From: Tritrichomonas musculus
Taxonomy: Eukaryota; Parabasalia; Tritrichomonadida; Tritrichomonadidae
NCBI GenBank assembly: GCA_039105265.1
Contig: JAPFFF010000004.1
Location: forward strand, 5,995,501-6,059,500
DNA length: 64,000 bases
Direction of reading: 5' to 3'
In this document: positions 32,394 through 43,280 of the stretch, piece by piece
Numbering within the stretch: the first letter of the stretch is position 1
How the letters are laid out: each line of letters starts with the position of its first letter
Position numbers and translations under genes: made by a program
Notes under the pieces: model-generated
The model's input: the letters and a program-made list of their open reading frames with translations, nothing else
Databases searched by the model: none
What the model was told of the DNA's origin: nothing

Positions 32394-32402
32394 TGATATA
32401 TT

Positions 32403-32750
32403 TATATATGTAAAAAAAAAAATAAAATAAAAACATTTACTTATTTTTATGAATGATATTATTTCATTTAATTGCATGTTTTCTAAAAAAAATAGTGTTT
32501 ATATATATATATATATATAATTCCTTTTGAGCTTTCATGCTTTTCATTTGTTCCAAAATCATCAAATATCATTTGAACATTTTTTTTGGAAAATAATGCA
32601 GATACTATTAATTTAATGCATATCTTATTTTAGGTTTAATATTTTATCAAAATAATTAATATATATAAATTGAGTATACTCCACTCTCCCTACAATTCAG
32701 CCATTTTTTAATTTTAACATGGTTAACAATATTTTTTTTTAACTAGTTAA

Positions 32751-32783
<33 letters not shown>

Positions 32784-32923
32784 ATTATTATTATTTTAAT
32801 AATTTATGATAAAAATGAAAAATAATAAAAAATAATTTTATATTCCAAATAAATAAATATATCAATAATGAGAAATTAAAAAATAGAAATGCTATTGCTT
32901 TTGTCACTTTTTTCAAAAGAAAA
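32403..32923. other. AT-rich gap with A29 run
   Basis: Holds an A-run at 32752-32780 and a short richer patch (actccactctccctac near 32680). No gene. The left end of the pogo-like element was not found here. Confidence 0.45.
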
Positions 32924-33835
32924 ATGAAAAGCAAAAAAACCAAAAGTCGGTTTCCACATCCATACATAAAATATTGGAAGGATCCTGATCTATGTATGAC
33001 AGTCAAACAGAAGTACTTGGAACATAAAAACAGTTTAAATGAAGATTGTCATTTCGTTTCACGAATTGCAGCATTACATGGAATAAATAGAAAAACTCTG
33101 AGAGGATGGATGAAAAAATGGGATGAAGATAAATCATGGAACCCTTTTTATACGAAAAACCATGGATCCTTCCACCGAATATTCAATGACCAACAAGAAG
33201 ATAACATAATGGAATATATAGACGCAAATTACATTTCAGAAGGTAATTATTTTAGTGACAGTCAATTTCAAACCGTCGTTTTTGATGCTTTCAATTTGAT
33301 TCACGAAGATGATCTTGAAATTCCGAATTTCAATTGCAGGGCTCATTTTATTCATGATTTTAAAACAAGACATAATGTTTCTTCAAAAATGGCACATTTT
33401 AAACAAAGATCTAAAAACAATCCAAAAAGTGATAATACATATGTTATAGATGAATTCAAAGCAACAATTCAATCAGTGATAGAAAACGCACGCTTAAAAG
33501 GCGAACCTGTGGTAAACGGTGACGAAACCGGATTTCAAATTCTACCAAATTGTGTAAAAACTTGGGCGTACAAGAATTCAAGCAACGTATCAATTAATGT
33601 TTTAGACTCCACCAAGGAGAGAATTTCGGTTATGGCAAGCATTACAAGCACGAATTGCAAATTACCTTTGTTTATTATTGCAGGTGCAAATTCTGAAGAG
33701 GAAAAAGATGAATTATTAGGTCAATTAATTGAGCCAAATATTTCAACCTTCTCTAAAATAGGTTCCCCTTTTAGGCTTGTTATTCTGATATCAATTATCA
33801 GGTTTGGCACTTTTTTTAACTCAGATAATCGATAA
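32924..33835 (+). pseudogene. Pogo/Tigger-type (DDE_1) transposase, 3'-truncated
   Basis: The first 280 residues read as a pogo-family transposase. An HTH region near 35-65 (RIAALHGINRKTLRGWMKKW) is followed by the CENP-B-type linker and the first catalytic block at about 198 (VNGDETGFQILP), then KTWAYKN and PLFIIAGANSE. The second and third acidic blocks of the DDE triad are absent. At 33772 a hAT-like element interrupts the frame. Sequence beyond that element is only an A-run, so the gene was already truncated before the insertion. The last 20 residues of the open frame are encoded by the inserted element. A plain DNA transposon relic; N-terminal domain could still bind DNA. Confidence 0.82.
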
Positions 33836-34847
33836 AAAATTCTATCGATTGGAACTTTTAATTGATGAATTCGATTATCAAGTATGAAATGTGATACAAA
33901 AAAAATATGCTTTTGATATCGAATCTTGATTAATCGAAATTAATACCTGAAAAAACCATTGAAAATAGTATTTTAATGGCATAAAATAAATATATTCTAA
34001 CTTATTATGTAAAAGAATCAGCTTTTATTAAATTTTATAACGGATTTGTGAAGTAATCAGTTAAAAAAGTTTACAAAATTTTGATACGTTAAAACAATTT
34101 CAATATTGATAATCGATCTTTTATTTTTATTCAGATGTACACAACCCAAGATCCTGCCAAAATTTTTATTATTTATTATTACTAAAATTTATGATATAAA
34201 TTTTATAAATTATACTATTTGTTTAATTAATAAATTTATCCTACAACTTCAAGATATACTTTTTTTTAGATATTTCGGTTTAATAGAATAATAATAATAA
34301 TTGATAATTTTATTTTTTAATTTGTGAAATTTCATTCAAATTTATTTGAATAAAAATAAAATATCATATTTTGTGAAGTGATTGCTTTTCACTTTTTCAA
34401 ATAAATAGTTTAAATTTCAAGCCATTTTATAAGAGAAAAAAAAAATTGGCAGATCCGATTGGCTTTTAATCCGAATAAATCGAATAAATATTTGGTGAAA
34501 CAAAGTATAAATAGCGATGAAAGCAAAATTTTGGGCCAATTTTTTTTTATAACACAAACTTTACTTTTCTGAGCTATATAATTAATCCATACTATTTTCA
34601 TGCATTTATAATTGTTTTTTAGTTTCTTATAATTAAATAAAACATATTTAAAATTAATAATTAATAAAATTTATTGAGATAACGATATTTTAGAATTAAA
34701 ATAAAAAACTTTGAAAAAAGTTGGCTTTTGTACATCTTTTTATTCATTATTGATATCAGAGAATAAATTTTTGATTTGATATTGATATCAGAAAAATGGA
34801 TCAATTATCGATATCGAAAATCGAGACTTAACAAGCCTATCCCCTTT
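33764..34847. mobile_element. hAT-like MITE with 8-bp target duplication
   Basis: Body 33772-34839 (1,068 bp), ends TAGGCTTGTTA and its inverse. TCCCCTTT lies directly outside both ends (33764-33771 and 34840-34847), an exact 8-bp duplication. An 8-bp duplication with ends starting TAGG is typical of hAT elements. Subterminal copies of a TATCGAT/ATCAATTATC-type palindrome occur near both ends. There is no transposase, so it is non-autonomous. It sits inside the pogo-like transposase frame. Confidence 0.8.
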
Positions 34848-35034
34848 TTAGAAAAAAAAAAAAAAAAATAATTTTTTTTTTTATTATATATTATATATAT
34901 TTTAAAAAATAATATAAAAAAGAATCAATCAAGCAAAACAAAATAATAAAATTGAATGAAGGAGTGTAATTTATTTCAGACAAAAAGACGTTTATTTTCA
35001 ATAAAATACGTTAATTTTGAATACAAAATGACGT
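34848..35034. other. Homopolymer-rich gap
   Basis: A-run then T-run followed by AT-rich sequence. It holds two copies of a short acgttaatttt-type motif. No gene. Confidence 0.4.
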
Positions 35035-35124
35035 TAATTTTTTGATATAAATATTAGGAGTTTAGCTCCAAAGCACAAGGTTTTCTCAAGTAGCAATGAA
35101 GCAAGAGCCGCCATAGCTATAGGA

Positions 35125-35346
35125 ATGAAAAACGATCCTCATTTTGAATCAAAATTAATCGAAAAAGTTTGTCCTAAATCAATTTCTCGAAATGTTCTTA
35201 ATGAGATTAGGAAAGATGAAACAAGTAGACATGAAAGAAATTGTCTAAAGAAAACTCCCAACGAGAAAAAGAAGAAAAATTACTCTAGAATTAAATATAG
35301 AGAAAAATGCAAAGAGAACCCAGGTGATTATAAATCAAAAACCTGA
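35125..35346 (+). CDS. Unrecognised basic protein fragment
   Basis: 73 residues from the ATG; the frame is open back to about 35037 (about 103 codons) with protein-like sequence upstream (LAPKHKVFSSSNEARAAIAIG). The body is basic and helical (KVCPKSISRNVLNEIRKDE, KKKKNYSRIKYREKCKENPGD). No family recognised. Position between two transposons and lack of a clear start suggest a fragment of a larger gene, perhaps the DNA-binding end of a transposase. Confidence 0.3.
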   Translation: MKNDPHFESKLIEKVCPKSISRNVLNEIRKDETSRHERNCLKKTPNEKKKKNYSRIKYREKCKENPGDYKSKT

Positions 35347-35893
35347 TTAATTTTAAAACTAATTAATAAACATCAATTTATAAATTCGGTTTGTATTATA
35401 TAATTATTTTGTAAAAGAATTGATAATCACCATCAATTGAAATTTTTTAGAAAAGGTGATATTGTGTAATGAAACAAAAGATCATTCAATATTTGATTAT
35501 GATAATATGAGAATATTTGATTTTATGAATTTAATTGGCGTGAAAAAAAAAAAAAAGATAATCATCATCGAATGAAAAATATAAATAAAGACGAGATCAT
35601 ATGATTGTTTTAAAAGTTATCTAATAAGAACTTTACAGATCTTTGAATCTGCTCTTGTAAACGCTTAAAAATGCTAAAAGCTTTATCTAAATATTTATAG
35701 ACATTTGAATTAATATATTGAATTTTTTTGATATCATTGAAAAATATAAAAATGCATTTATCTTCATAATCAAAAGATATTTTTAATATTAAATTGTTTT
35801 TTTCTGTAGTAAAAAAATAATTATATAATATTTAAAAATATATTTTATTTAACATGATTTAATTATCTAAAAAACATCAAGTAGACGCCCCCC
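35347..35893. other. AT-rich gap
   Basis: No gene or repeat recognised between the unknown fragment and the TTAA-flanked element. Confidence 0.5.
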
Positions 35894-36910
35894 TTAAGGG
35901 TGTAGTATAAAAAATTTTTTTCCAAAGAAAATTTGAATGAAAAGTATTCAAAAAAGTATTCAATTTTTGCACACCCCATAAGTATCTTCCCATATCAAAA
36001 CTTTTCAACGCCATTTATAATATAAGCAAAGATACACTTTACAAATATCGTAACGATTTGCTTTTTTTATGTTTCTCTTTAGATGATGAGAACTGATGAT
36101 GCATTTTTTTTGTTTTTTTCAATTTTGATAAAAGCGCTCAAAATCTAATAAAAATAAAATATGAACTAATTATAAAAACATAAATAGTGAGAAAATATTA
36201 CTTTTTTATTTATTTATCTCTTTTATATAACGAAATGAAATTGAATAGTTTTATCAAAGAAAGTCCAATTTTTTTTTTTCAAAAAGAATTCAAAATTTTT
36301 CACAAGTTTAACCATCAAATAAAAGAAATTTCTATTATTTGCGAATGAAACTAATAAATTCTATTCGAATTTAATATTATTTGAAGAGAAATATCATTAA
36401 TTTATACCAATTTGTCTCATTATATGCAAACCATTTTTAATATCATTTCCTATCATCATAATATATCAATTTTTATGCCAAAATTTAATTTTTGTATAAC
36501 CAAAAAGATAATTGATGAATAAAAAACTATTTGAATAAAATGTATCGAAATGATATAAAAAAAATCGTTGAAAAATTGAGAAAAAAGCGCTTTTCCATAT
36601 TTATTGTATGCGAAACAATAATATTTATAGAATCATAACAATTGAAAAGAAAGGCATTACTTGAAACATCGATAATCCTAAAAAAAAAAAATTATAATAT
36701 ATATGCTAACGATATTTTCTTTTAAAAAGTATATTTGCCAAATTGAAAATTGAAAAAAATAATGGATAGATATAGCTTTTATTAAACTTTACATGTGATT
36801 AAGAATATCTTTTATTATTTTATATTTATATTATATGTGTTTAGTATAGTATAATGTTACATTTATTTTTTAATTTTATATATATTTCATTGTTTGGACT
36901 ACACCCTTAA
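35894..36910. mobile_element. TTAA-flanked MITE-like element
   Basis: Body 35898-36906 (1,009 bp). The ends are GGGTGTAGT and its inverse, directly flanked by TTAA on both sides (35894-35897 and 36907-36910). A TTAA duplication is the mark of piggyBac and Kolobok elements. The exact inverted repeat is only nine bases, with weaker similarity inside. No coding sequence. The short ends make this a moderate call. Confidence 0.5.
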
Positions 36911-37139
36911 ATTGAGAGCAAAATTGAATTACAGTTCATTCAAAAACTTGTGAAATAACATTTTTATCAATAAATTATAAAAAGCAACCTTTTTTTTTTT
37001 AAATAACGGACAAAACTGTTGAAGTTTCTGCTTTTTTAAAATGTTTTATATCTTTTAAAATCCATTAAAGGTCAATATCAAGGTCAATTTAAAAAAAATA
37101 TTTTTAATAAAGAGTTAAATATGAAACAATAATAATAAA

Positions 37140-37835
37140 TTATACAGGATACTCTTGGTTCATTTGATGGAATCTTTTCTTAAAGAAATCACGAAGCATA
37201 TGAAGTGTCTTTGGCGACACTTCGTCGACGTTTATCTCCAAGTCTTCCTGTCCGTTTGGCACCAAAGATTCGTTATTCAAAATTTTGGTGATTTGAAGGA
37301 GATCGTCTGGCTTGTAGAAAATTTTGGATGCTTCAATCAGACAGTCCAGCTCTCTTGATGAAAATGGTGCATACTCGCTGGAGCTGACGGTCCTCCTGAT
37401 TGGGAAAATCGGGCCGACTCCTGATGGCGGCGAGAGGAGGAGTCTATCGAGCTTTTCGCGCTGTATGTAGAGGAATTTCATCCATCCGGATATTTTTTTC
37501 GTATCTAGTCTTCTTTTTAAAATTTTAAAATGGTCGGACATGTGATGGGCAATGACGGAAACAAATGAATCTTTGCCATTATATAATTCCGCATTTTGCC
37601 AAACCGTATTTACATCCCTTTCCCATGCTTTAACATCTGTATATTCTCCGCGATTAAAACGCTCTAAAATTGTTCCGAGATCTTGTGGATTTTTAACTTT
37701 TTTATAATAACCTGGAACTGATTGAATATCTGGATTAACTGGCTCATTGAATAACTGTGCACCAGGATACCTCCTAAGTTCTTCTGTTATTTCTTTGCAA
37801 ATTCTTAGTAGTTCTGCCTGATTTGAGTTACTCAT
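37140..37835 (-). CDS. Bromodomain protein with NET-like C-terminal region
   Basis: 231 residues. Residues about 5-110 are a bromodomain, a four-helix reader of acetyl-lysine on histones. RYPGAQLFNEPVNP is the ZA loop entry, PGYYKKVKNPQDLGTI follows, and NAELYNGKDS carries the conserved acetyl-lysine-binding Asn (about 90). Residues about 155-225 (FSSRELDCLIEASKIF, LEINVDEVSPKTLHMLRDFF) resemble the NET domain that follows bromodomains in BET proteins. It is a short, single-bromodomain BET-like form, presumably nuclear. G+C is higher here than in neighbours. No clear Inr directly upstream. The last codons reach 37140 near the TTAA-flanked element. Confidence 0.85.
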   Translation of the reverse strand: MSNSNQAELLRICKEITEELRRYPGAQLFNEPVNPDIQSVPGYYKKVKNPQDLGTILERFNRGEYTDVKAWERDVNTVWQNAELYNGKDSFVSVIAHHMSDHFKILKRRLDTKKISGWMKFLYIQREKLDRLLLSPPSGVGPIFPIRRTVSSSEYAPFSSRELDCLIEASKIFYKPDDLLQITKILNNESLVPNGQEDLEINVDEVSPKTLHMLRDFFKKRFHQMNQEYPV

Positions 37836-38224
37836 TCTGGAGACCGTTAATAAAAATTTATATAAATTATTGAATAATTGAATATGTTTTGAAAAAAACT
37901 ATTCAATTCATTTCAAAAGGATTTTGATGATTTTAATCTATTAGTTCAAAGTCAAAAGTTTCCCATAGGAAATTGAAACAAAAAATGTACTAAATAAATC
38001 CAAAATCATTAACAGAACGAGTCTTGGCTCCTCTAATAAATAATAATATCTGAATTAGGTTTTCATTTGTTATCAATAGGCATGTTAACTCTCAGGAATC
38101 ATTAACAATTATCAAGCATATCAGAAAAATTTCCCTTTCTCATTAAATTATTTAATTTTTTCAATACGAGTATTTTACGATGGGATTTATTGATTTTTGA
38201 ATTTTAAAATTTCATTATTTAAAT
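37836..38224. other. Divergent intergenic region, bromodomain gene and ubiquitin array
   Basis: 389 bp between divergently transcribed genes. It presumably contains both promoters. AT-rich, no repeat recognised until the array starts at about 38225. Confidence 0.5.
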
Positions 38225-38247
38225 ATCAAATCAAATCATTTTTAAAG

Positions 38248-38481
38248 ATGCAAATCTTTGTTAAAACATTAACAGGAAAACACATCACACTCGAAGTTGA
38301 ACCAACCGACAGAATTGAAGATGTCAAAGCCAAGATTCAAGACAAAGAAGGAATTCCACCAGACCAACAACGTTTAATCTTTGCAGGTAAACAACTTGAA
38401 GATGGCAACACTCTCCAAGATTACTCCATTCAAAAGGATTCAACACTCCACTTGGTTTTAAGACTTCGTGGAGGTTTTTAA
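38248..38481 (+). CDS. Ubiquitin (monomer, gene 1 of array)
   Basis: 77 codons: the 76-residue ubiquitin ending LRLRGG plus one Phe that a deubiquitinase must remove. All seven lysines and the Ile44 patch are kept. Relative to the human sequence as I recall it, eight positions differ: H12, T20, R22, D25, N54, Q57, S60 and D64. The first ATG of the longer open frame (38197) is not used; the start at 38248 is shared by all copies. Inr-like TCATTTTT lies just upstream. Codons 6-9 use a synonymous variant shared only with the gene at 44343-44576. Confidence 0.97.
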   Translation: MQIFVKTLTGKHITLEVEPTDRIEDVKAKIQDKEGIPPDQQRLIFAGKQLEDGNTLQDYSIQKDSTLHLVLRLRGGF

Positions 38482-38695
38482 ACTTTATTTGATTTAATAA
38501 ATATTTCTTTTTAATTACAAATTGATATCTTCACTATTATATTTTAAGTTACTACCTCCATTTATTAAGATATTCAATAAACTTTTACAATATTTGTACT
38601 CTCAAAAATTTTCAATTATTATTACTTTACTTGTGAAAATATCGTATTAACATTTGAATCGTAATTTGATCTCAATTCCTTACACTCTATCGACT

Positions 38696-39097
38696 AAGAG
38701 GATTATATTTACACGTTTTTCAAATTATAATATATATCATACCATAAAGGATCCTTTATGATGAAGTTTAACTTGACATTTAAAATAATCTTGTTATTGC
38801 TTATTGATAGCTTTTTTGCATGAGTTTGGTTAGAATACCCTTTCATAAACAACAGAAATTTAATTGAGAGCGACTCTTTTTCAAATTTTAGGACAACGAG
38901 TGCTGTATGCTTGTCTTCATTTTCTTCATCAATATTGTCCAATTTTCATCCTTTTATTTTCATCATCAGAACAGACGACTTTGTTACTTCTTATCATTTC
39001 TTGTTCACAAATATCCAACATATAACAGTGATATCGGATAAATATTTTTTTTTGGAAAACGTGTTTGTTTTCAAATAAGTGCAAATATTTGCTCGAG
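38696..39097 (-). repeat. 402-bp spacer S, copy 1 (minus orientation)
   Basis: Lies between inverted 3' flanks of two convergent ubiquitin genes. It contains a 77-codon open frame on the minus strand (38709-38942) starting at TTG, preceded by an in-frame stop. The peptide (VVLKFEKESLSIKFLLF, KLNFIIKDPLWYDIYY) looks like real protein but matches no family I recognise. With no ATG it is probably a gene fragment captured when the array formed. Confidence 0.8.
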
Positions 39098-39311
39098 AGT
39101 CGATAGAGTGTAAGGAATTGAGATCAAATTACGATTCAAATGTTAATACGATATTTTCACAAGTAAAGTAATAATAATTGAAAATTTTTGAGAGTACAAA
39201 TATTGTAAAAGTTTATTGAATATCTTAATAAATGGAGGTAGTAACTTAAAATATAATAGTGAAGATATCAATTTGTAATTAAAAAGAAATATTTATTAAA
39301 TCAAATAAAGT

Positions 39312-39545
39312 TTAAAAACCTCCACGAAGTCTTAAAACCAAGTGGAGTGTTGAATCCTTTTGAATGGAGTAATCTTGGAGAGTGTTGCCATCTTCAAGTT
39401 GTTTACCTGCAAAGATTAAACGTTGTTGGTCTGGTGGAATTCCTTCTTTGTCTTGAATCTTGGCTTTGACATCTTCAATTCTGTCGGTTGGTTCAACTTC
39501 GAGTGTGATGTGTTTTCCTGTGAGTGTCTTAACAAAGATTTGCAT
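39312..39545 (-). CDS. Ubiquitin (monomer, gene 2 of array)
   Basis: Same 76-residue ubiquitin plus Phe as gene 1. Convergent with gene 1 across spacer S and divergent from gene 3 across 229 bp. Stop codon lies in TAAA. Confidence 0.97.
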   Translation of the reverse strand: MQIFVKTLTGKHITLEVEPTDRIEDVKAKIQDKEGIPPDQQRLIFAGKQLEDGNTLQDYSIQKDSTLHLVLRLRGGF

Positions 39546-39774
39546 CTTTAAAAGTGATTTGATTTGATTTTTCCATTTTCGTGGATCAAATTTGCTCTCT
39601 GTTTTATTAGATCGTTGTTCTCAAATAATCGATAAATTGAAGATATTTTCAAGAATTCATTCAATTATTGAGAGAATAGTTGGTTATATAAAATTTTAAA
39701 AATTTTAAAATTTTTTGTTTATGAAATTTTTTAACCTCTTTTCCAAAGTGAGTAAATGATTTCATTTTTTATAA
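39546..39774. promoter_or_regulatory. 229-bp bidirectional ubiquitin promoter, copy 1
   Basis: The whole interval between divergent ubiquitin genes 2 and 3. Inr-like TCATTTTT-type or TCACTTTT-type sequences lie within about 12 bases of each ATG. An AT-rich palindromic block (aaaattttaaaaattttaaaa) occupies the middle. The two ends differ in sequence, so orientation can be read. Confidence 0.7.
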
Positions 39775-40008
39775 ATGCAAATCTTTGTTAAGACACTCAC
39801 AGGAAAACACATCACACTCGAAGTTGAACCAACCGACAGAATTGAAGATGTCAAAGCCAAGATTCAAGACAAAGAAGGAATTCCACCAGACCAACAACGT
39901 TTAATCTTTGCAGGTAAACAACTTGAAGATGGCAACACTCTCCAAGATTACTCCATTCAAAAGGATTCAACACTCCACTTGGTTTTAAGACTTCGTGGAG
40001 GTTTTTAA
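39775..40008 (+). CDS. Ubiquitin (monomer, gene 3 of array)
   Basis: Encodes the identical 77-residue product. The downstream flank is 2 bp shorter than in gene 1 (ttttctaatt instead of ttctttttaatt), a variant also seen beside genes 6 and 8. Confidence 0.97.
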   Translation: MQIFVKTLTGKHITLEVEPTDRIEDVKAKIQDKEGIPPDQQRLIFAGKQLEDGNTLQDYSIQKDSTLHLVLRLRGGF

Positions 40009-40220
40009 ACTTTATTTGATTTAATAAATATTTTTCTAATTACAAATTGATATCTTCACTATTATATTTTAAGTTACTACCTCCATTTATTAAGATATTC
40101 AATAAACTTTTACAATATTTGTACTCTCAAAAATTTTCAATTATTATTACTTTACTTGTGAAAATATCGTATTAACATTTGAATCGTAATTTGATCTCAA
40201 TTCCTTACACTCTATCGACT

Positions 40221-40622
40221 CTCGAGCAAATATTTGCACTTATTTGAAAACAAACACGTTTTCCAAAAAAAAATATTTATCCGATATCACTGTTATATGT
40301 TGGATATTTGTGAACAAGAAATGATAAGAAGTAACAAAGTCGTCTGTTCTGATGATGAAAATAAAAGGATGAAAATTGGACAATATTGATGAAGAAAATG
40401 AAGACAAGCATACAGCACTCGTTGTCCTAAAATTTGAAAAAGAGTCGCTCTCAATTAAATTTCTGTTGTTTATGAAAGGGTATTCTAACCAAACTCATGC
40501 AAAAAAGCTATCAATAAGCAATAACAAGATTATTTTAAATGTCAAGTTAAACTTCATCATAAAGGATCCTTTATGGTATGATATATATTATAATTTGAAA
40601 AACGTGTAAATATAATCCTCTT
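40221..40622 (+). repeat. 402-bp spacer S, copy 2 (plus orientation)
   Basis: The same 402 bp as copy 1 but flipped relative to its flanks; its 77-codon frame is at 40376-40609 on the plus strand. This is the only inverted copy of the four. Confidence 0.85.
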
Positions 40623-40836
40623 AGTCGATAGAGTGTAAGGAATTGAGATCAAATTACGATTCAAATGTTAATACGATATTTTCACAAGTAAAGTAATAAT
40701 AATTGAAAATTTTTGAGAGTACAAATATTGTAAAAGTTTATTGAATATCTTAATAAATGGAGGTAGTAACTTAAAATATAATAGTGAAGATATCAATTTG
40801 TAATTAAAAAGAAATATTTATTAAATCAAATAAAGT

Positions 40837-41526
40837 TTAAAAACCTCCACGAAGTCTTAAAACCAAGTGGAGTGTTGAATCCTTTTGAATGGAGTAATCT
40901 TGGAGAGTGTTGCCATCTTCAAGTTGTTTACCTGCAAAGATTAAACGTTGTTGGTCTGGTGGAATTCCTTCTTTGTCTTGAATCTTGGCTTTGACATCTT
41001 CAATTCTGTCGGTTGGTTCAACTTCGAGTGTGATGTGTTTTCCTGTGAGTGTCTTAACAAAGATTTGCATACCTCCTCTCAAACGAAGAACCAAGTGGAG
41101 TGTTGAATCCTTTTGAATGGAGTAATCTTGGAGAGTGTTGCCATCTTCAAGTTGTTTACCTGCAAAGATTAAACGTTGTTGGTCTGGCGGAATTCCTTCT
41201 TTGTCTTGAATCTTGGCTTTGACATCTTCAATTCTGTCGGTTGGTTCAACTTCGAGTGTGATGTGTTTTCCTGTGAGTGTCTTAACAAAGATTTGCATAC
41301 CTCCTCTCAAACGAAGAACCAAGTGGAGTGTTGAATCCTTTTGAATGGAGTAATCTTGGAGAGTGTTGCCATCTTCAAGTTGTTTACCTGCAAAGATTAA
41401 ACGTTGTTGGTCTGGTGGAATTCCTTCTTTGTCTTGAATCTTGGCTTTGACATCTTCAATTCTGTCGGTTGGTTCAACTTCGAGTGTGATGTGTTTTCCT
41501 GTGAGTGTCTTAACAAAGATTTGCAT
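40837..41526 (-). CDS. Polyubiquitin, three units (gene 4 of array)
   Basis: 229 codons: three head-to-tail 76-residue ubiquitins joined without linker ([10 protein letters not shown]) plus a terminal Phe. All three units are identical in protein, and the first two use a different codon set at LRLRGG (cgtttgagagga) from the last. This is the only multi-unit gene in the array; it accounts for the 456-bp step in the array period. The precursor would be cut by deubiquitinases to free ubiquitin. Confidence 0.97.
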   Translation of the reverse strand: MQIFVKTLTGKHITLEVEPTDRIEDVKAKIQDKEGIPPDQQRLIFAGKQLEDGNTLQDYSIQKDSTLHLVLRLRGGMQIFVKTLTGKHITLEVEPTDRIEDVKAKIQDKEGIPPDQQRLIFAGKQLEDGNTLQDYSIQKDSTLHLVLRLRGGMQIFVKTLTGKHITLEVEPTDRIEDVKAKIQDKEGIPPDQQRLIFAGKQLEDGNTLQDYSIQKDSTLHLVLRLRGGF

Positions 41527-41755
41527 TTATAAAAAATGAAATCATTTACTCCATTTGGAAAAGAGGTTAAAAAATTTCATAAACAAAAAATTTTAAAATT
41601 TTTAAAATTTTATATAACCAACTATTCTCTCAATAATTGAATGAATTCTTGAAAATATCTTCAATTTATCGATTATTTGAGAACAACGATCTAATAAAAC
41701 AGAGAGCAAATTTGATCCACGAAAATGGAAAAATCAAATCAAATCATTTTTAAAG
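41527..41755. promoter_or_regulatory. 229-bp bidirectional ubiquitin promoter, copy 2 (inverted)
   Basis: Same length as the other copies but in the opposite orientation, so the promoter end that faces plus-strand genes elsewhere faces the minus-strand polyubiquitin gene here. Each gene type must therefore work from either end. Confidence 0.75.
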
Positions 41756-41989
41756 ATGCAAATCTTTGTTAAGACACTCACAGGAAAACACATCACACTC
41801 GAAGTTGAACCAACCGACAGAATTGAAGATGTCAAAGCCAAGATTCAAGACAAAGAAGGAATTCCGCCAGACCAACAACGTTTAATCTTTGCAGGTAAAC
41901 AACTTGAAGATGGCAACACTCTCCAAGATTACTCCATTCAAAAGGATTCAACACTCCACTTGGTTTTAAGACTTCGTGGAGGTTTTTAA
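41756..41989 (+). CDS. Ubiquitin (monomer, gene 5 of array)
   Basis: Encodes the identical 77-residue product. It carries ccg in place of cca at Pro37 or Pro38, a synonymous marker shared with the middle unit of gene 4, which suggests conversion between them. Confidence 0.97.
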   Translation: MQIFVKTLTGKHITLEVEPTDRIEDVKAKIQDKEGIPPDQQRLIFAGKQLEDGNTLQDYSIQKDSTLHLVLRLRGGF

Positions 41990-42203
41990 ACTTTATTTGA
42001 TTTAATAAATATTTCTTTTTAATTACAAATTGATATCTTCACTATTATATTTTAAGTTACTACCTCCATTTATTAAGATATTCAATAAACTTTTACAATA
42101 TTTGTACTCTCAAAAATTTTCAATTATTATTACTTTACTTGTGAAAATATCGTATTAACATTTGAATCGTAATTTGATCTCAATTCCTTACACTCTATCG
42201 ACT

Positions 42204-42605
42204 AAGAGGATTATATTTACACGTTTTTCAAATTATAATATATATCATACCATAAAGGATCCTTTATGATGAAGTTTAACTTGACATTTAAAATAATCTT
42301 GTTATTGCTTATTGATAGCTTTTTTGCATGAGTTTGGTTAGAATACCCTTTCATAAACAACAGAAATTTAATTGAGAGCGACTCTTTTTCAAATTTTAGG
42401 ACAACGAGTGCTGTATGCTTGTCTTCATTTTCTTCATCAATATTGTCCAATTTTCATCCTTTTATTTTCATCATCAGAACAGACGACTTTGTTACTTCTT
42501 ATCATTTCTTGTTCACAAATATCCAACATATAACAGTGATATCGGATAAATATTTTTTTTTGGAAAACGTGTTTGTTTTCAAATAAGTGCAAATATTTGC
42601 TCGAG
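42204..42605 (-). repeat. 402-bp spacer S, copy 3 (minus orientation)
   Basis: Same orientation as copy 1, with the 77-codon frame at 42217-42450. Sequence appears identical to copy 1. Confidence 0.85.
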
Positions 42606-42817
42606 AGTCGATAGAGTGTAAGGAATTGAGATCAAATTACGATTCAAATGTTAATACGATATTTTCACAAGTAAAGTAATAATAATTGAAAAATTTTGAG
42701 AGTACAAATATTGTAAAAGTTTATTGAATATCTTAATAAATGGAGGTAGTAACTTAAAATATAATAGTGAAGATATCAATTTGTAATTAGAAAAATATTT
42801 ATTAAATCAAATAAAGT

Positions 42818-43051
42818 TTAAAAACCTCCACGAAGTCTTAAAACCAAGTGGAGTGTTGAATCCTTTTGAATGGAGTAATCTTGGAGAGTGTTGCCATCTT
42901 CAAGTTGTTTACCTGCAAAGATTAAACGTTGTTGGTCTGGTGGAATTCCTTCTTTGTCTTGAATCTTGGCTTTGACATCTTCAATTCTGTCGGTTGGTTC
43001 AACTTCGAGTGTGATGTGTTTTCCTGTGAGTGTCTTAACAAAGATTTGCAT
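42818..43051 (-). CDS. Ubiquitin (monomer, gene 6 of array)
   Basis: Identical 77-residue product; divergent from gene 7 across 229 bp. Confidence 0.97.
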   Translation of the reverse strand: MQIFVKTLTGKHITLEVEPTDRIEDVKAKIQDKEGIPPDQQRLIFAGKQLEDGNTLQDYSIQKDSTLHLVLRLRGGF

Positions 43052-43280
43052 CTTTAAAAGTGATTTGATTTGATTTTTCCATTTTCGTGGATCAAATTTG
43101 CTCTCTGTTTTATTAGATCGTTGTTCTCAAATAATCGATAAATTGAAGATATTTTCAAGAATTCATTCAATTATTGAGAGAATAGTTGGTTATATAAAAT
43201 TTTAAAAATTTTAAAATTTTTTGTTTATGAAATTTTTTAACCTCTTTTCCAAAGTGAGTAAATGATTTCATTTTTTATAA
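43052..43280. promoter_or_regulatory. 229-bp bidirectional ubiquitin promoter, copy 3
   Basis: Same orientation as copy 1, between genes 6 and 7. Confidence 0.7.

Larger units (their letters stand above)
27395..32402. mobile_element. 5-kb non-autonomous DNA transposon with 165-bp TIRs and 9-bp target duplication (MULE-like)
   Basis: The element body is 27404-32393 (4,990 bp). The ends are 165-bp inverted repeats starting GGGGA and differing at one base by eye. TGATATATT occurs immediately outside both ends (27395-27403 and 32394-32402), a 9-bp target duplication. A 9-bp duplication with long inverted repeats fits Mutator-like elements best; Merlin is an alternative. The interior is about 80-85% A+T by appearance and has no transposase I can see, so it would need enzymes supplied in trans. 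It holds a degraded kelch-like fragment. Near-identical ends imply recent insertion. Confidence 0.85.
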
